Part shown: piece by piece, positions 17,664-26,233 of the stretch
Numbering within the stretch: the first letter of the stretch is position 1
How the letters are laid out: each line of letters starts with the position of its first letter
Assembly: GCA_947623205.1 (NCBI GenBank)
Contig: CANQGM010000004.1
Coordinates: 62,001 to 126,000, forward strand
Length of the DNA stretch: 64,000 nucleotides
Direction: 5' to 3'
DNA from: an uncultured Clostridia bacterium
GTDB lineage: Bacteria; Bacillota; Clostridia; Oscillospirales; Acutalibacteraceae
Translations under genes and position numbers: made by a program
Notes under the pieces: generated by a model
Database searches by the model: none
Told to the model about the DNA's origin: nothing
Seen by the model: the letters and a program-made list of their open reading frames with translations, nothing else

Positions 17664-18920
17664 TTGGAGGCATTAAATATACTGAAAAACCTCGCCATTA
17701 TTCTTGTTGCGGCTAAGCTTTGCGGACTTATTGTACGCAAAATCAAAGGACCGCAGGTTGTTGGCGAAATTGTCGCAGGTTTGATTGTGGGTCCGTGCCT
17801 GTTTAATTTTGTTCAGTATGACGGCTTTGTTTCAGGCATGGGAGAGATCGGCGTTATTTTGTTAATGTTTTCAGCAGGACTTGGCACGGACTTAAAAGAG
17901 CTTGTTAAAACCGGACCTGTAGCTCTGTTGGTAGCAATTGCAGGCGTTGTGGTTTCAATTGTAGGCGGAGCAGCGGTGTATCTTGCATTTGGATATGGAA
18001 ACCCCGATACTAAAATGCTTGAGGCCATTTTTATGGGTACCATTCTTGCTGCAACCTCGGTAAGTATAACGGTTCAGGCGCTTAAAGAAATGGGACGGCT
18101 CAAAGGCAAGGTTGCCACTACTATTCTGTCTGCGGCTGTTATTGATGACATAATCGGCATTGTATTACTTACTGTTGTTATAGGATTTAAAGACCCTGAA
18201 ATTCAGCCGATCAGCGTGTGTATAAACATTGTTGTTTTCTTTGCGCTTGCATTTGTTGTAGGACTTGCGCTTTATTTTCTGTTCAAATGGTTTGATAAAC
18301 TTTGGCCTCATTCAAGACGTATTCCGATTTTCGGTCTGGTTCTTTGTTTTGCGTGTGCTTACTGCGCGGAAGAGTTTTTTGGCATAGCAGATATTACAGG
18401 TGCTTATGTTGCCGGTATTATTTTATGCAGCATAAAGGATTCAGGCTATATTGAAAGAAAAATGGACGTAAGCTCATATATGATTTTTGGTCCCGTATTT
18501 TTTGTAAGTATAGGATTGCAGACAAGTTTTGAGAATTTTGATACTTCAATGCTTTGGTTCTCAATTGTAATAGTCGCAGTTGCGCTTATTACAAAGGTGG
18601 TCGGCTGCGGAGGCGTGGCGCGCCTTTGTCGATTAAGTAACACTGATTCTCTTAAAATAGGCGTAGGAATGATGAACAGAGGAGAAGTTGGACTTATAGT
18701 TGCAAAAAAGGGGCTTGACGCAGGGCTTATGGCACCGCAATTCTTTACGCCGGTAATTATACTTATTATAGTATCATCACTTGTTACTCCCATTATGCTT
18801 AAACTTATTTATTCTAAATGGCCTGATAAAACGTCGGCTGACGGTAAAAAAGAGGATGCCGAGAAACTTGCTGGGGAACAAAAGGTTCTTTCACATGAAG
18901 TTGTGGGGAGTAACCTGTAA
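17664..18920 (+). CDS. CPA2-family cation/proton antiporter
   Basis: A 418-residue polytopic membrane protein with about 11-12 helices, of the NapA/KefB group of monovalent cation:proton antiporters. Typical segments are VVGEIVAGLIVGP near the N terminus and the unwound-helix region around AAVIDDIIGIVLL, where the Asp pair (DD) binds ions. The start is TTG 17664 with SD GGGGTG; no ATG lies in a sensible position. There is no C-terminal TrkA-N/RCK domain; a hydrophilic tail of about 30 residues ends the protein. It probably has a Na+ or K+/H+ exchange role at the plasma membrane. It is terminated by a perfect hairpin. Confidence 0.85.
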   Translation: MEALNILKNLAIILVAAKLCGLIVRKIKGPQVVGEIVAGLIVGPCLFNFVQYDGFVSGMGEIGVILLMFSAGLGTDLKELVKTGPVALLVAIAGVVVSIVGGAAVYLAFGYGNPDTKMLEAIFMGTILAATSVSITVQALKEMGRLKGKVATTILSAAVIDDIIGIVLLTVVIGFKDPEIQPISVCINIVVFFALAFVVGLALYFLFKWFDKLWPHSRRIPIFGLVLCFACAYCAEEFFGIADITGAYVAGIILCSIKDSGYIERKMDVSSYMIFGPVFFVSIGLQTSFENFDTSMLWFSIVIVAVALITKVVGCGGVARLCRLSNTDSLKIGVGMMNRGEVGLIVAKKGLDAGLMAPQFFTPVIILIIVSSLVTPIMLKLIYSKWPDKTSADGKKEDAEKLAGEQKVLSHEVVGSNL

Positions 18921-18968
18921 TATAACAGAAGATATGTTTAAAAAATAAAATTAATTGACAGTCATTGT

Positions 18969-18996
18969 AACCGCTCCTGACGGAGCGGTTTTTTTA
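18969..18996 (+). terminator. Intrinsic terminator after the antiporter
   Basis: AACCGCTCC-TGAC-GGAGCGGTT is a perfect stem followed by seven T. Confidence 0.9.
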
Positions 18997-19136
18997 TTTT
19001 TTACAGGGAATTACCAAATTTTCAATATTTGTAACTTTTTTGTAATTAAATTGCCCAAAAATTTTTTTATTTGAGAGATAATACTAATAAAATTTCCGGT
19101 AAAATGCTTATAAAGCAAAAAAATGGATGATAGGGG

Positions 19137-19165
19137 TTGATTTTTTGAAATAAAGCTGTTATAAT
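19137..19165 (+). promoter_or_regulatory. Sigma-A-like promoter of the NlpC/P60 gene
   Basis: TTGATT (19137-19142), 17-bp spacer, TATAAT (19160-19165). The predicted leader is about 95 nt. The rest of the 345-base gap 18921-19266 shows only the antiporter terminator. Confidence 0.6.
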
Positions 19166-19266
19166 AATTACAAATTTGTTATTAAGTGTTGCTATGTTTG
19201 TAACTTTTATAATTTATCAGTAGTTTTTAAAGCGGCACTTAAATGTAACAATCGGAGGTTAAAAAA

Positions 19267-20826
19267 ATGCAGAGAATAAAAAAAATCACTGCAATTATTC
19301 TGAGTATCCTCACACTGTCAAGTGCAGGTGTATTTGCAAGTATATTTTCTGTTGGTGCAAGCGGTACTGGTGCAGGACTTGCAGAATGGGCGCTTAATGC
19401 ATATTACAGTGGTTGGTCTTACGTATATGGCGGCTCAACTCCCGGAGCGGTTGATTGCTCGGGTCTTATTTACTCATATTGCGGCGGTGAAAGGTGCGGC
19501 GACCCTCAGCTTAACACAGCAACCGAAAGCGGTTCGGTAAGCAACGGTATTCCGCGTGTTCACGGGTTGGGACTATGGCGTCCGGGTCATGTAGGCGTAT
19601 ATATCGGCGACGATATGGAAGTTGACGCAAGAAATGAATCTTCCGGCGTTTGTTACCAAAGTGTTTCATCGGCATATATGGGCTGGACATATTGGTTTAA
19701 GCTTGCGGCTTGTACATATGTTACAAACGGCTGGGAACAGTTCAACGGTAATTATTATTACTACGAGGACGGCCAGTATATTGTAGATACATCAAGAACA
19801 ATTGACGGAGTAGAATATTATTTTGATTCAACGGGTAAGTCGAGCGGTACCCCGTCAGATATGTCTTCAACAAGTTCATCAGGCTCATCCGGTTCGGACA
19901 GTTCTTCAAGCTCAAAGCCTACTTCATGGAGAAACGGTTCAACCGGTGAAGAGGTAAAGAAGATACAAAATCGTCTTATTGAATTAGGTTACTATACAGG
20001 GGCGGTCGACGGTATGTTCGGCGACGCTACCGAACAGGCTTACAGAGCCTTTCAGGAAGCCGCAGGCGTAACGGTTGACGGCATTGCAGGTTCTGACCGT
20101 GAGGTTCTTTATTCGGATGACGCGCCAAAAGCACCGTCAGCGGAGGAAACAACAGCGTCCGAAGAAGAAACAACGTCTCCGACAGAGGAAACAAGACCTG
20201 AGGAAACTGCTGTTGTAAATGAGTGGAAAAACGGCGACGAGAACGATACCGTAAAAGAAATTCAGACAAAGCTTGCCCAGCTTGGTTACTTTGACATTGA
20301 CGCAACGGGCTATTTTGGAGATTATACCGGACAGGCTGTTAAGAATTTTCAGCTTGCAAATGACCTTGAGGCAACAGGCATAGTTGATGAAAATACATAT
20401 AACGTACTTTTTGGTGACAGCGCAGTTGCAAATCCAAACCCGACAATAATTGAATCTGAAATCACCTCGGAGTCGGTTGAGGAAGGTCCTTTTCAGATGC
20501 CGTTATCAACAAGCGCATCGGAATACATAATTGAGAATGTAAAAAATCAGGAATACACGGATACGGCCGCCGAGGTTGTAACAAAGACAAACAAAATAAC
20601 AAAGAAAGCGCTTTCAAAATCTATTTCCGCAGTTCCTTCGGCAACAACTGCCGAGGTTCAGAGAACGGCAAATTTGTGGCTTTGGTTTGGTCTTGTAGCG
20701 GTAATTATCGCAGTGCTTGCAGCGGTGTTCTTTGTTCGTGAAAAAAGAGCCGGCAAGTATTCAAGATATTGCGCCAAAAAAAGAAAACGCGATTCATCAA
20801 AAACAAATGTAAACGCAAGATGGTAA
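19267..20826 (+). CDS. Membrane-anchored NlpC/P60 peptidoglycan hydrolase with two PG-binding domains
   Basis: A 519-residue cell-wall endopeptidase. After a signal peptide (about 1-30) comes the NlpC/P60 domain with catalytic Cys in GAVDCSGLIYSYCGG and His in RPGHVGVYIGDD. Next is a Tyr-rich segment resembling a choline/glucan-binding repeat (NYYYYEDGQYI), then a Ser-rich linker. Two PG_binding_1 domains (WRNGSTGEEVKKIQNRL and WKNGDENDTVKEIQTKL) are joined by a Thr/Glu-rich linker. A C-terminal transmembrane helix (LWLWFGLVAVIIAVLAAVFF) and basic tail follow. Expected to cut stem-peptide bonds at the surface. The C-terminal anchor is less usual than free secretion. SD CGGAGG. Confidence 0.9.
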   Translation: MQRIKKITAIILSILTLSSAGVFASIFSVGASGTGAGLAEWALNAYYSGWSYVYGGSTPGAVDCSGLIYSYCGGERCGDPQLNTATESGSVSNGIPRVHGLGLWRPGHVGVYIGDDMEVDARNESSGVCYQSVSSAYMGWTYWFKLAACTYVTNGWEQFNGNYYYYEDGQYIVDTSRTIDGVEYYFDSTGKSSGTPSDMSSTSSSGSSGSDSSSSSKPTSWRNGSTGEEVKKIQNRLIELGYYTGAVDGMFGDATEQAYRAFQEAAGVTVDGIAGSDREVLYSDDAPKAPSAEETTASEEETTSPTEETRPEETAVVNEWKNGDENDTVKEIQTKLAQLGYFDIDATGYFGDYTGQAVKNFQLANDLEATGIVDENTYNVLFGDSAVANPNPTIIESEITSESVEEGPFQMPLSTSASEYIIENVKNQEYTDTAAEVVTKTNKITKKALSKSISAVPSATTAEVQRTANLWLWFGLVAVIIAVLAAVFFVREKRAGKYSRYCAKKRKRDSSKTNVNARW

Positions 20827-20871
20827 TTGTATCAGCGAATAAATTTGTTTAATTTATAGCTCAATTAATTA

Positions 20872-20908
20872 AGACCGCTGCTGATTAAATTCAGCAGCGG
20901 TCTTTCTG
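20872..20908. terminator. Terminator after the NlpC/P60 gene, possibly bidirectional
   Basis: AGACCGCTGCTGA and TCAGCAGCGGTCT form a perfect 13-bp stem. T-rich sequence follows on the plus strand. It also lies downstream of the leftward ABC-2 permease. Confidence 0.8.
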
Positions 20909-20942
20909 TTGAAATTTATGTGTCTACGTTTGTACTGTTACG

Positions 20943-21617
20943 TTAAATTTCTTTTTTAATGTAAATTTTATATGATATTTTATATGAAATATAATATATC
21001 ATTGATGATGCAGCGATAAATATAATTGGTAAAAAATTAATAAGTATATTAGAAAAACTGACATCATAAGGTAGTTCCATATTGAGATTTTTTACTGTAA
21101 AGACTGTTGCTGCAATCAATAGAGCGGCTATTGCGGCCATAATAAGAATTAGTATTCTGCCTTTTGTTACACCGTATTTATAAATACAGCAAATATGAAT
21201 ACTTTGAACAAAGCTCATTACCAATATTGTACCTGTACCAACAACAAGTAAATTTATTATATCAGGAAATTGTCCGTAAATTGCAGTGATTATTAAACTT
21301 ATTGCCATACCCAATATTGTACCGATTGTTGTTGAGGCAATTATCAATATATATTTTGAAATTACCGTTTCCTTTTTTGTAGTTGGCAGCGTCAAAACAT
21401 AACTGTCGGATTTTGATATTTCATCATAGCTAAATGCAGCAGTACTGAACATTCCGAATCCAAAAGCAAACCATATAATAATTGTAATTTCTATGCCGGT
21501 TGTGTGAGGCTGTGAAACAGCAAAAAAGGTAAATATGATCATATAAATTATAATCATCCTTTTGTAACTCTTTAGTTGTAACAAGTCTTTTATCAGCAGT
21601 CCTTTTATAGCGTTCAT
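20943..21617 (-). CDS. ABC-2 type permease
   Basis: A 224-residue membrane protein with about six helices, starting with a short cytoplasmic segment (IKGLLIKDLLQLKSYKRM) typical of ABC-2 permeases. It partners the ATPase one base upstream. YtrA-operon-like systems of this layout are induced by cell-envelope-active compounds in other Firmicutes; that role is by analogy only. Confidence 0.8.
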   Translation of the reverse strand: MNAIKGLLIKDLLQLKSYKRMIIIYMIIFTFFAVSQPHTTGIEITIIIWFAFGFGMFSTAAFSYDEISKSDSYVLTLPTTKKETVISKYILIIASTTIGTILGMAISLIITAIYGQFPDIINLLVVGTGTILVMSFVQSIHICCIYKYGVTKGRILILIMAAIAALLIAATVFTVKNLNMELPYDVSFSNILINFLPIIFIAASSMIYYISYKISYKIYIKKEI

Positions 21618-21618
21618 T

Positions 21619-22476
21619 TTAATTTTCCCCTTTTATATAAAGCGTCATAATATCATCTAAGCCTGGTTTGTCTATAACCTGTATATTATATTTTTTCTTA
21701 AATTTATATTTGTTTTCTGTCAGCAAATCATACTCGTTTCTGTTTTTTCTGTATTTTATATAGTCATTACTGTCTATTTGATTAAATTCCTGTTCGGTGC
21801 ATTTTACAAGTCCATATTGTTCTATTAGCTCGTCTTTTAACTTTGACAACACAATTTCACCGTTATTTATAAGTGTAATGTAATCGGCAATATGTTCCAA
21901 ATCCGAGGTTATATGGCTTGAAACCAGTATGCTGTGTTCTTCATTTTGAATAAACTCCTGAAATAAATCTAAAATTTCATTTCTTGCAATAGGGTCTAAT
22001 CCCGATGTAGGTTCATCCAGTATTAACAATTTGGGATGATGAGCCAAAGCAACAATAATTTTAAGTTTTATTTTCATTCCGCTTGAAAATTCTTTTGACA
22101 TTTTATTTTCAGGTAATTTAAAATGCTCAATATATTTAAAATATAATTTTTCGTCCCAGGTTCTGTAAAAGTTTTTCATTATTTTATTAATGTCTTTTGG
22201 AGTTAAGTATTCAGATAAAAAGCTGTCGTTTAATACTGTTCCTATATCTTCTTTAATAAGTTCTTCTTCTTTTATATTATCTTTTCCAAAGACTTTAATG
22301 CTTCCGGAGTCTCTGTTTACTATATTTAATACAGTCTTCATCGTTGTTGTTTTTCCAGCGCCGTTTTCGCCGATGAACCCCATTATTGTACCTTTGGGCA
22401 AGTTAAGGTTAATGTTGTTTAACTTAAATCTGTCATATTCTTTGGTCAGATTTTTAATTTCAAGTATATTTTCCAT
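21619..22476 (-). CDS. ABC transporter ATP-binding protein
   Basis: A 285-residue ATPase. Walker A is GENGAGKTT, the signature is degenerate around MSKEFSSGMKIKLK, Walker B LLILDEPTSG and the switch His is in VSSHITSD. Its start codon directly follows the TAA of the GntR gene, and its stop is one base from the permease start. The three genes are therefore one coupled operon. Confidence 0.9.
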   Translation of the reverse strand: MENILEIKNLTKEYDRFKLNNINLNLPKGTIMGFIGENGAGKTTTMKTVLNIVNRDSGSIKVFGKDNIKEEELIKEDIGTVLNDSFLSEYLTPKDINKIMKNFYRTWDEKLYFKYIEHFKLPENKMSKEFSSGMKIKLKIIVALAHHPKLLILDEPTSGLDPIARNEILDLFQEFIQNEEHSILVSSHITSDLEHIADYITLINNGEIVLSKLKDELIEQYGLVKCTEQEFNQIDSNDYIKYRKNRNEYDLLTENKYKFKKKYNIQVIDKPGLDDIMTLYIKGEN

Positions 22477-22854
22477 TTAATATTGCTCCCCATAAAAATA
22501 ATCAAACAATTCTATTATTTCATCTTTGCCTATGCCTGCGTATTGAGATATTGTCACAATTTTTTCTATGTGTTTTTCTATTTGTTTAATTTGTTCCTCT
22601 TTTATCAGTTCCAAATTTTGCGGCGCAACGTAACTGCCCTTACCCTGAACGGTTTTGATGAAACCCTCTTGTTCCAATTCATCATAGGATTTTTTTACCG
22701 TCATAACGCTGATCCTTAAATTTTGCGCAAGATTTCTTATTGATGGTAAGACTTCATTTTCTTTAAGCTCGTTACTTGCAATTGCTTTTTTAATTGCCTG
22801 TTTAATCTGTTCATATATTGGTGTTTCACTGCTGTTGCTGATTATTATATTCAT
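22477..22854 (-). CDS. GntR-family (YtrA-like) transcriptional regulator
   Basis: A 125-residue repressor. The N-terminal winged helix-turn-helix contains PIYEQIKQAIKKAI and LPSIRNLAQNLRISVMTVKKSY. The C-terminal tail is short (about 50 residues) and lacks a large effector domain, as in YtrA. It heads the operon and lies next to a palindrome overlapping its promoter, so autoregulation is likely. Confidence 0.9.
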   Translation of the reverse strand: MNIIISNSSETPIYEQIKQAIKKAIASNELKENEVLPSIRNLAQNLRISVMTVKKSYDELEQEGFIKTVQGKGSYVAPQNLELIKEEQIKQIEKHIEKIVTISQYAGIGKDEIIELFDYFYGEQY

Positions 22855-22867
22855 AACGACCTCCTAA

Positions 22868-22917
22868 CTGTTATATTTAATATATAACAGCATATAACAT
22901 TATATAACAGTTGTCAA
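22868..22917 (-). promoter_or_regulatory. Promoter with overlapping YtrA-type operator
   Basis: On the minus strand TTGACA (22917-22912), 17 bp, TATGCT (22894-22889). CTGTTATAT (22868-22876) and ATATAACAG (22882-22890) form a perfect 9-bp dyad with a 5-bp spacer touching the -10. A further ATATAACAG half-site (22902-22910) sits between -10 and -35. This is the expected layout for GntR autorepression. Confidence 0.65.
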
Positions 22918-22949
22918 TAGTAAATTTAATGTAATTAATGAACAAGAAA

Positions 22950-22981
22950 AGAGTCAAACCAATAAATTATGGTTTGACTCT
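22950..22981 (-). terminator. Terminator overlapping the rqcH stop codon
   Basis: AGAGTCAAACCA (22950-22961) and TGGTTTGACTCT (22970-22981) form a perfect 12-bp stem. The rqcH stop codon (22967-22969) lies in the loop, so the last four codons of the gene are one arm of the hairpin. Confidence 0.85.
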
Positions 22982-24718
22982 TTGTTTGTTATTTATTTTA
23001 TTGCAGGGCGTAACATACACGGTCTTGTTATTGACGTAAATAACCATTCCGGGTTTTGCACCGCTCGGTTTGCTGACATAACGCACGAATGTGTAATCGA
23101 CCGGAACCTGATTGCTGTTTTGGGCTTTGCTGTGATATGCGGCAAGCTGCGCCGCCTCAATAATTGCGGTGTCGCTTATTTCACGTCCGTTGCCGATTAT
23201 TATTGTATGCGAGCCGTGAATGTCTTTTGTGTGAAGCCATATGTCGTTTTTAGACGCTGTTTTTAGTGTAAGACTGTCATTTTGACGGTTATTTCTGCCG
23301 ACAAGAATTTTAAAACCGTCGCTTGATTCAAATTCAATAGGAGGAAGTGCCGCAGGCTGTTTGTGTTTTCCCTTTTGTCGGTGCAGATAACCCTGTTCGG
23401 TGAGTTCATCGCGAATTTGCGCAAGCTCTTTTTCGGTTTCGGCGCGGTTCACGGTATCGAGAACCGAGTCAACATAATTAAGCTCACGTTTTCCTTTTTC
23501 AATTTGCTCTTTTAAAATATGTTCAGCGTTTTTTGCTTTTTGATAATCCTTGTAATATTTTTGGGCATTTGCAGCGGGCGATATGGCAGGGTTTAATTTT
23601 ATGCGCAGAGTTGCACCGTTTTCATCGTAAAAGTTTTCCACGTCAACAAACTGTGCTCCGCGTTCAACGCGGTACAAATTTGCCTGAAGCAAATCGCCGC
23701 ATATGCGAAGATGCTCACGGTTGGCACATTCTGAAAGTTCAGCCTGCTGTTTTGCAATTTTTCGTGAAATTCTCTCGCATATGTTTGACAAAAGCTTTGT
23801 TAAGTCCTGAGTTTTGACTCTCATTCGCTCACGGGTATCGCGCGCATTATAGAACACGTCAAGTAAATTCGAGAAACTTTCACACTGTTCAACCTTTGCA
23901 AATCCTGAGTACTGTTCAACAGCCATAAAAGAAAAGTCCATGGGCTTTCCGTCATCTCTGTAAATAACGCAGGGTTTGCCGGTGCAGTTTTCCGCAGTGT
24001 TTTTAAAGTGTGCAAGTTCGGTTATAAGTTTGTCATACAGAACACCGTTCAGACGGTTTGTTGCACCTTCGCATACTCTGTATTCAAGTTCGCGGCATAC
24101 AATTGGAGAGACTCCCTGAATTACACGCATAAGCGCTTTGTTCAGCGGAATTTCACTGTCAAGATTTTTTATAAGCTCTGCAATTTCAACGGGTGTTGCA
24201 TTTAAAATATTCAGCTTGTCCTGTGCTTCGGGAAGTTCATATTTAATGTTTGGCAGCACAAGCCGCCTGCTGCTCATTGAAAGGTCAACGCGCTTGAGCG
24301 AATCAATAATTACACCGTTTGAAACAACAATTATGTTGCTGTACATACCCATTATTTCACAAATAACGGAGATCATCATAACGTCGCCGAGCTCGTTTAC
24401 ACATTCAAATTCAAAGAAAATTATTCTGTCGCAATCCTGCTGTCGAATTGAAACAAGTTTGCCTCCTCCTATTTTTTTGCGCAGCAGCATACAGAACATA
24501 GGGGGCTGCGCAGGATTTTCGGGTGTATTTTCACAAAAATTCACTCGGGGAGAATTGGCTCTTGCGGAAAGCAAAAGTTTTTTGTTGCCCTTATATGTTC
24601 GCAGCGCTATTATAAGCTCGTCACGGTTTGGCTGGTACACCTGCGACACCCTTGCGCCTATCGCTTCTGTTTCAAGCTCGTTTTTTATGTGTCTTAAAAA
24701 TATACCGTCAAGTGCCAT
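22967..24718 (-). CDS. rqcH: NFACT-family ribosome quality-control factor RqcH
   Basis: The bacterial Rqc2/NEMF homologue, long annotated as fibronectin-binding protein. It binds obstructed 50S subunits and recruits tRNA-Ala to add C-terminal alanine tails. At 583 residues it is full length. The NFACT-N domain carries the Asp-Arg pair at 97-98 (QDCDRIIFF), the position required for tRNA handling in B. subtilis. A coiled coil spans about 280-430. The C-terminal NFACT-R domain includes NDIWLHTKDIHGSHTII. SD AAAGGAACGG. It is third in the walJ-rlmH-rqcH run. Confidence 0.9.
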   Translation of the reverse strand: MALDGIFLRHIKNELETEAIGARVSQVYQPNRDELIIALRTYKGNKKLLLSARANSPRVNFCENTPENPAQPPMFCMLLRKKIGGGKLVSIRQQDCDRIIFFEFECVNELGDVMMISVICEIMGMYSNIIVVSNGVIIDSLKRVDLSMSSRRLVLPNIKYELPEAQDKLNILNATPVEIAELIKNLDSEIPLNKALMRVIQGVSPIVCRELEYRVCEGATNRLNGVLYDKLITELAHFKNTAENCTGKPCVIYRDDGKPMDFSFMAVEQYSGFAKVEQCESFSNLLDVFYNARDTRERMRVKTQDLTKLLSNICERISRKIAKQQAELSECANREHLRICGDLLQANLYRVERGAQFVDVENFYDENGATLRIKLNPAISPAANAQKYYKDYQKAKNAEHILKEQIEKGKRELNYVDSVLDTVNRAETEKELAQIRDELTEQGYLHRQKGKHKQPAALPPIEFESSDGFKILVGRNNRQNDSLTLKTASKNDIWLHTKDIHGSHTIIIGNGREISDTAIIEAAQLAAYHSKAQNSNQVPVDYTFVRYVSKPSGAKPGMVIYVNNKTVYVTPCNKINNKQRVKP

Positions 24719-24790
24719 TTTACCGTTCCTTTCGTTTGACCGCCGTAATAATAAGCATAATATTTGTTGACGATGTACTGAAAATTTTTA

Positions 24791-25276
24791 TCACTTATGA
24801 TATTTCCCGTTGGTTGAAATTTCAAATGCACGGTAAATTTGCTCGCTTAATATTACTCTTGCCATTTGGTGAGGAAATGTCATTTTACTCATAGAAAGTT
24901 TCAGGTCGGCTCTGTTTTTTACTGCGCTGCTGAGACCGTAGCTGCCGCCTATTATAAAATCTATCGTGCTTTTGCCGCTCAGCGATACGCTGTCGAGCAT
25001 TTTTGAAAATTCCTCACTTGACATCATTATGCCCTCAATGCACATTGCCGCAACATAATCAGCAGCGCCTGTTTTCTGCAAAATGCGCTTGCCCTCGGCT
25101 TCGATCACCTCTTGAATTTGAGAGGCATTAGGAGAGTTATTTCTGATTTTTTCTTCCGGAAGTTCCGTTATACTAAACTTGCAAAACGGCGTAAGTCGTT
25201 TTGCATATTCATTTATTGCATCGGTAAAATATTTTTCTTTTATTTTTCCTATGCAAATTATATTAATTCTTATCAT
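24791..25276 (-). CDS. rlmH: 23S rRNA (pseudouridine1915-N3)-methyltransferase
   Basis: A 161-residue SPOUT methyltransferase acting on helix 69 of assembled ribosomes. The knot region IDFIIGGSYGLSSAVKNRAD and the C-terminal LSEQIYRAFEISTNGKYHK are diagnostic. It starts 6 bases after the upstream stop with little SD of its own, so coupling is likely. Confidence 0.95.
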   Translation of the reverse strand: MIRINIICIGKIKEKYFTDAINEYAKRLTPFCKFSITELPEEKIRNNSPNASQIQEVIEAEGKRILQKTGAADYVAAMCIEGIMMSSEEFSKMLDSVSLSGKSTIDFIIGGSYGLSSAVKNRADLKLSMSKMTFPHQMARVILSEQIYRAFEISTNGKYHK

Positions 25277-25282
25277 ATTAAA

Positions 25283-26071
25283 TCAAAAAATTACAGATTG
25301 CCCCTGCGTTTGGCTTGGAGCAATATCAAGAGTATAGTCGCTTTTGTATTTCATTCCTGCCTGTTCAAGAGCCGATACCGACGTTGACAGCGCAAGGTCG
25401 GGAGTGTTGTTTTGCTCACTGAGATGTCCCAGCATAAGCCGCAGAGTTCCGCATTTTACAAGGTTTGCAAGTTCATTTGCACAATCATTATTTGACAGGT
25501 GGCCTTTAGTCGAGAGTATTCTCTGCTTTAAAAAGAACGGATAAATTCCGTTTTTAAGCATATCAATGTCGTGATTTGATTCCAATACAACAAAGTCGCT
25601 TTGCTCTGCCGCTTTGCGAACCTGAGGCAACATAACACCCATATCGGTGGCTATAAGCGCCGATTTACCGTCAGACGCCGTTACGCGATAGCAGCAGCTT
25701 TCTGCGGCATCGTGCGGAGTATCGATTCGTTGAACAAGCATATTGCCTATTGCAACTTCGCTTTCTATCAAATGTGTTTTGATGTCGGGTGTGATTTTAT
25801 TTGAATTTTTAAGGGCGTCAAGTGTTCCGCGGCTTGCATAAACGTCAAAATTATAACGCGAAGCCAGCACACTGAGCGCGCTGCAATGGTCCGTGTGTTC
25901 ATGCGTAACAAAAACTGCGCCTACATTTTCCATTTTGAGTCCGTTTAATTCCATGGCATTTTCAATTTGTTTGCACGACCTGCCTGCGTCAATCAGTATG
26001 CCCTCTGATAATGTTCCTATGTAATAACTGTTTCCTTTGCTTCCGCTGAAAAGCGGCACTGCTCTTGCCAA
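25283..26071 (-). CDS. WalJ/YycJ-like metallo-beta-lactamase-fold hydrolase
   Basis: A 262-residue MBL-fold enzyme. The metal motif is VTHEHTDHCSAL, with later metal ligands in ATDMG and near LSNNDC. The N-terminal LFSGSKGNSYYIG is typical of the YycJ/WalJ group, which in B. subtilis accompanies the WalKR cell-wall regulator; here it accompanies rlmH and rqcH instead. I start at TTG 26071, nine bases from AGAGG, rather than the TTG at 26080, which abuts it. Confidence 0.85.
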   Translation of the reverse strand: MARAVPLFSGSKGNSYYIGTLSEGILIDAGRSCKQIENAMELNGLKMENVGAVFVTHEHTDHCSALSVLASRYNFDVYASRGTLDALKNSNKITPDIKTHLIESEVAIGNMLVQRIDTPHDAAESCCYRVTASDGKSALIATDMGVMLPQVRKAAEQSDFVVLESNHDIDMLKNGIYPFFLKQRILSTKGHLSNNDCANELANLVKCGTLRLMLGHLSEQNNTPDLALSTSVSALEQAGMKYKSDYTLDIAPSQTQGQSVIF

Positions 26072-26178
26072 GCCTATCAACCTCTTATACCAATCTGTTG
26101 TCTATAATATCATATTTTCACTTGTTTTACAACAGAGGCACTTATATTTTTACACATCAAAATATAGTGCGCAAAGAT

Positions 26179-26211
26179 TAAAACCGACACACGTTATGTG
26201 CATCGGTTTTG
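26179..26211 (-). terminator. Probable terminator of gltBD
   Basis: Read on the minus strand, AAAACCGATGCAC pairs imperfectly with GTGTGTCGGTTTT, with a short T run. Moderate support. Confidence 0.5.
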
Positions 26212-26233
26212 CTGTTTAGTATTTTAATAACAA

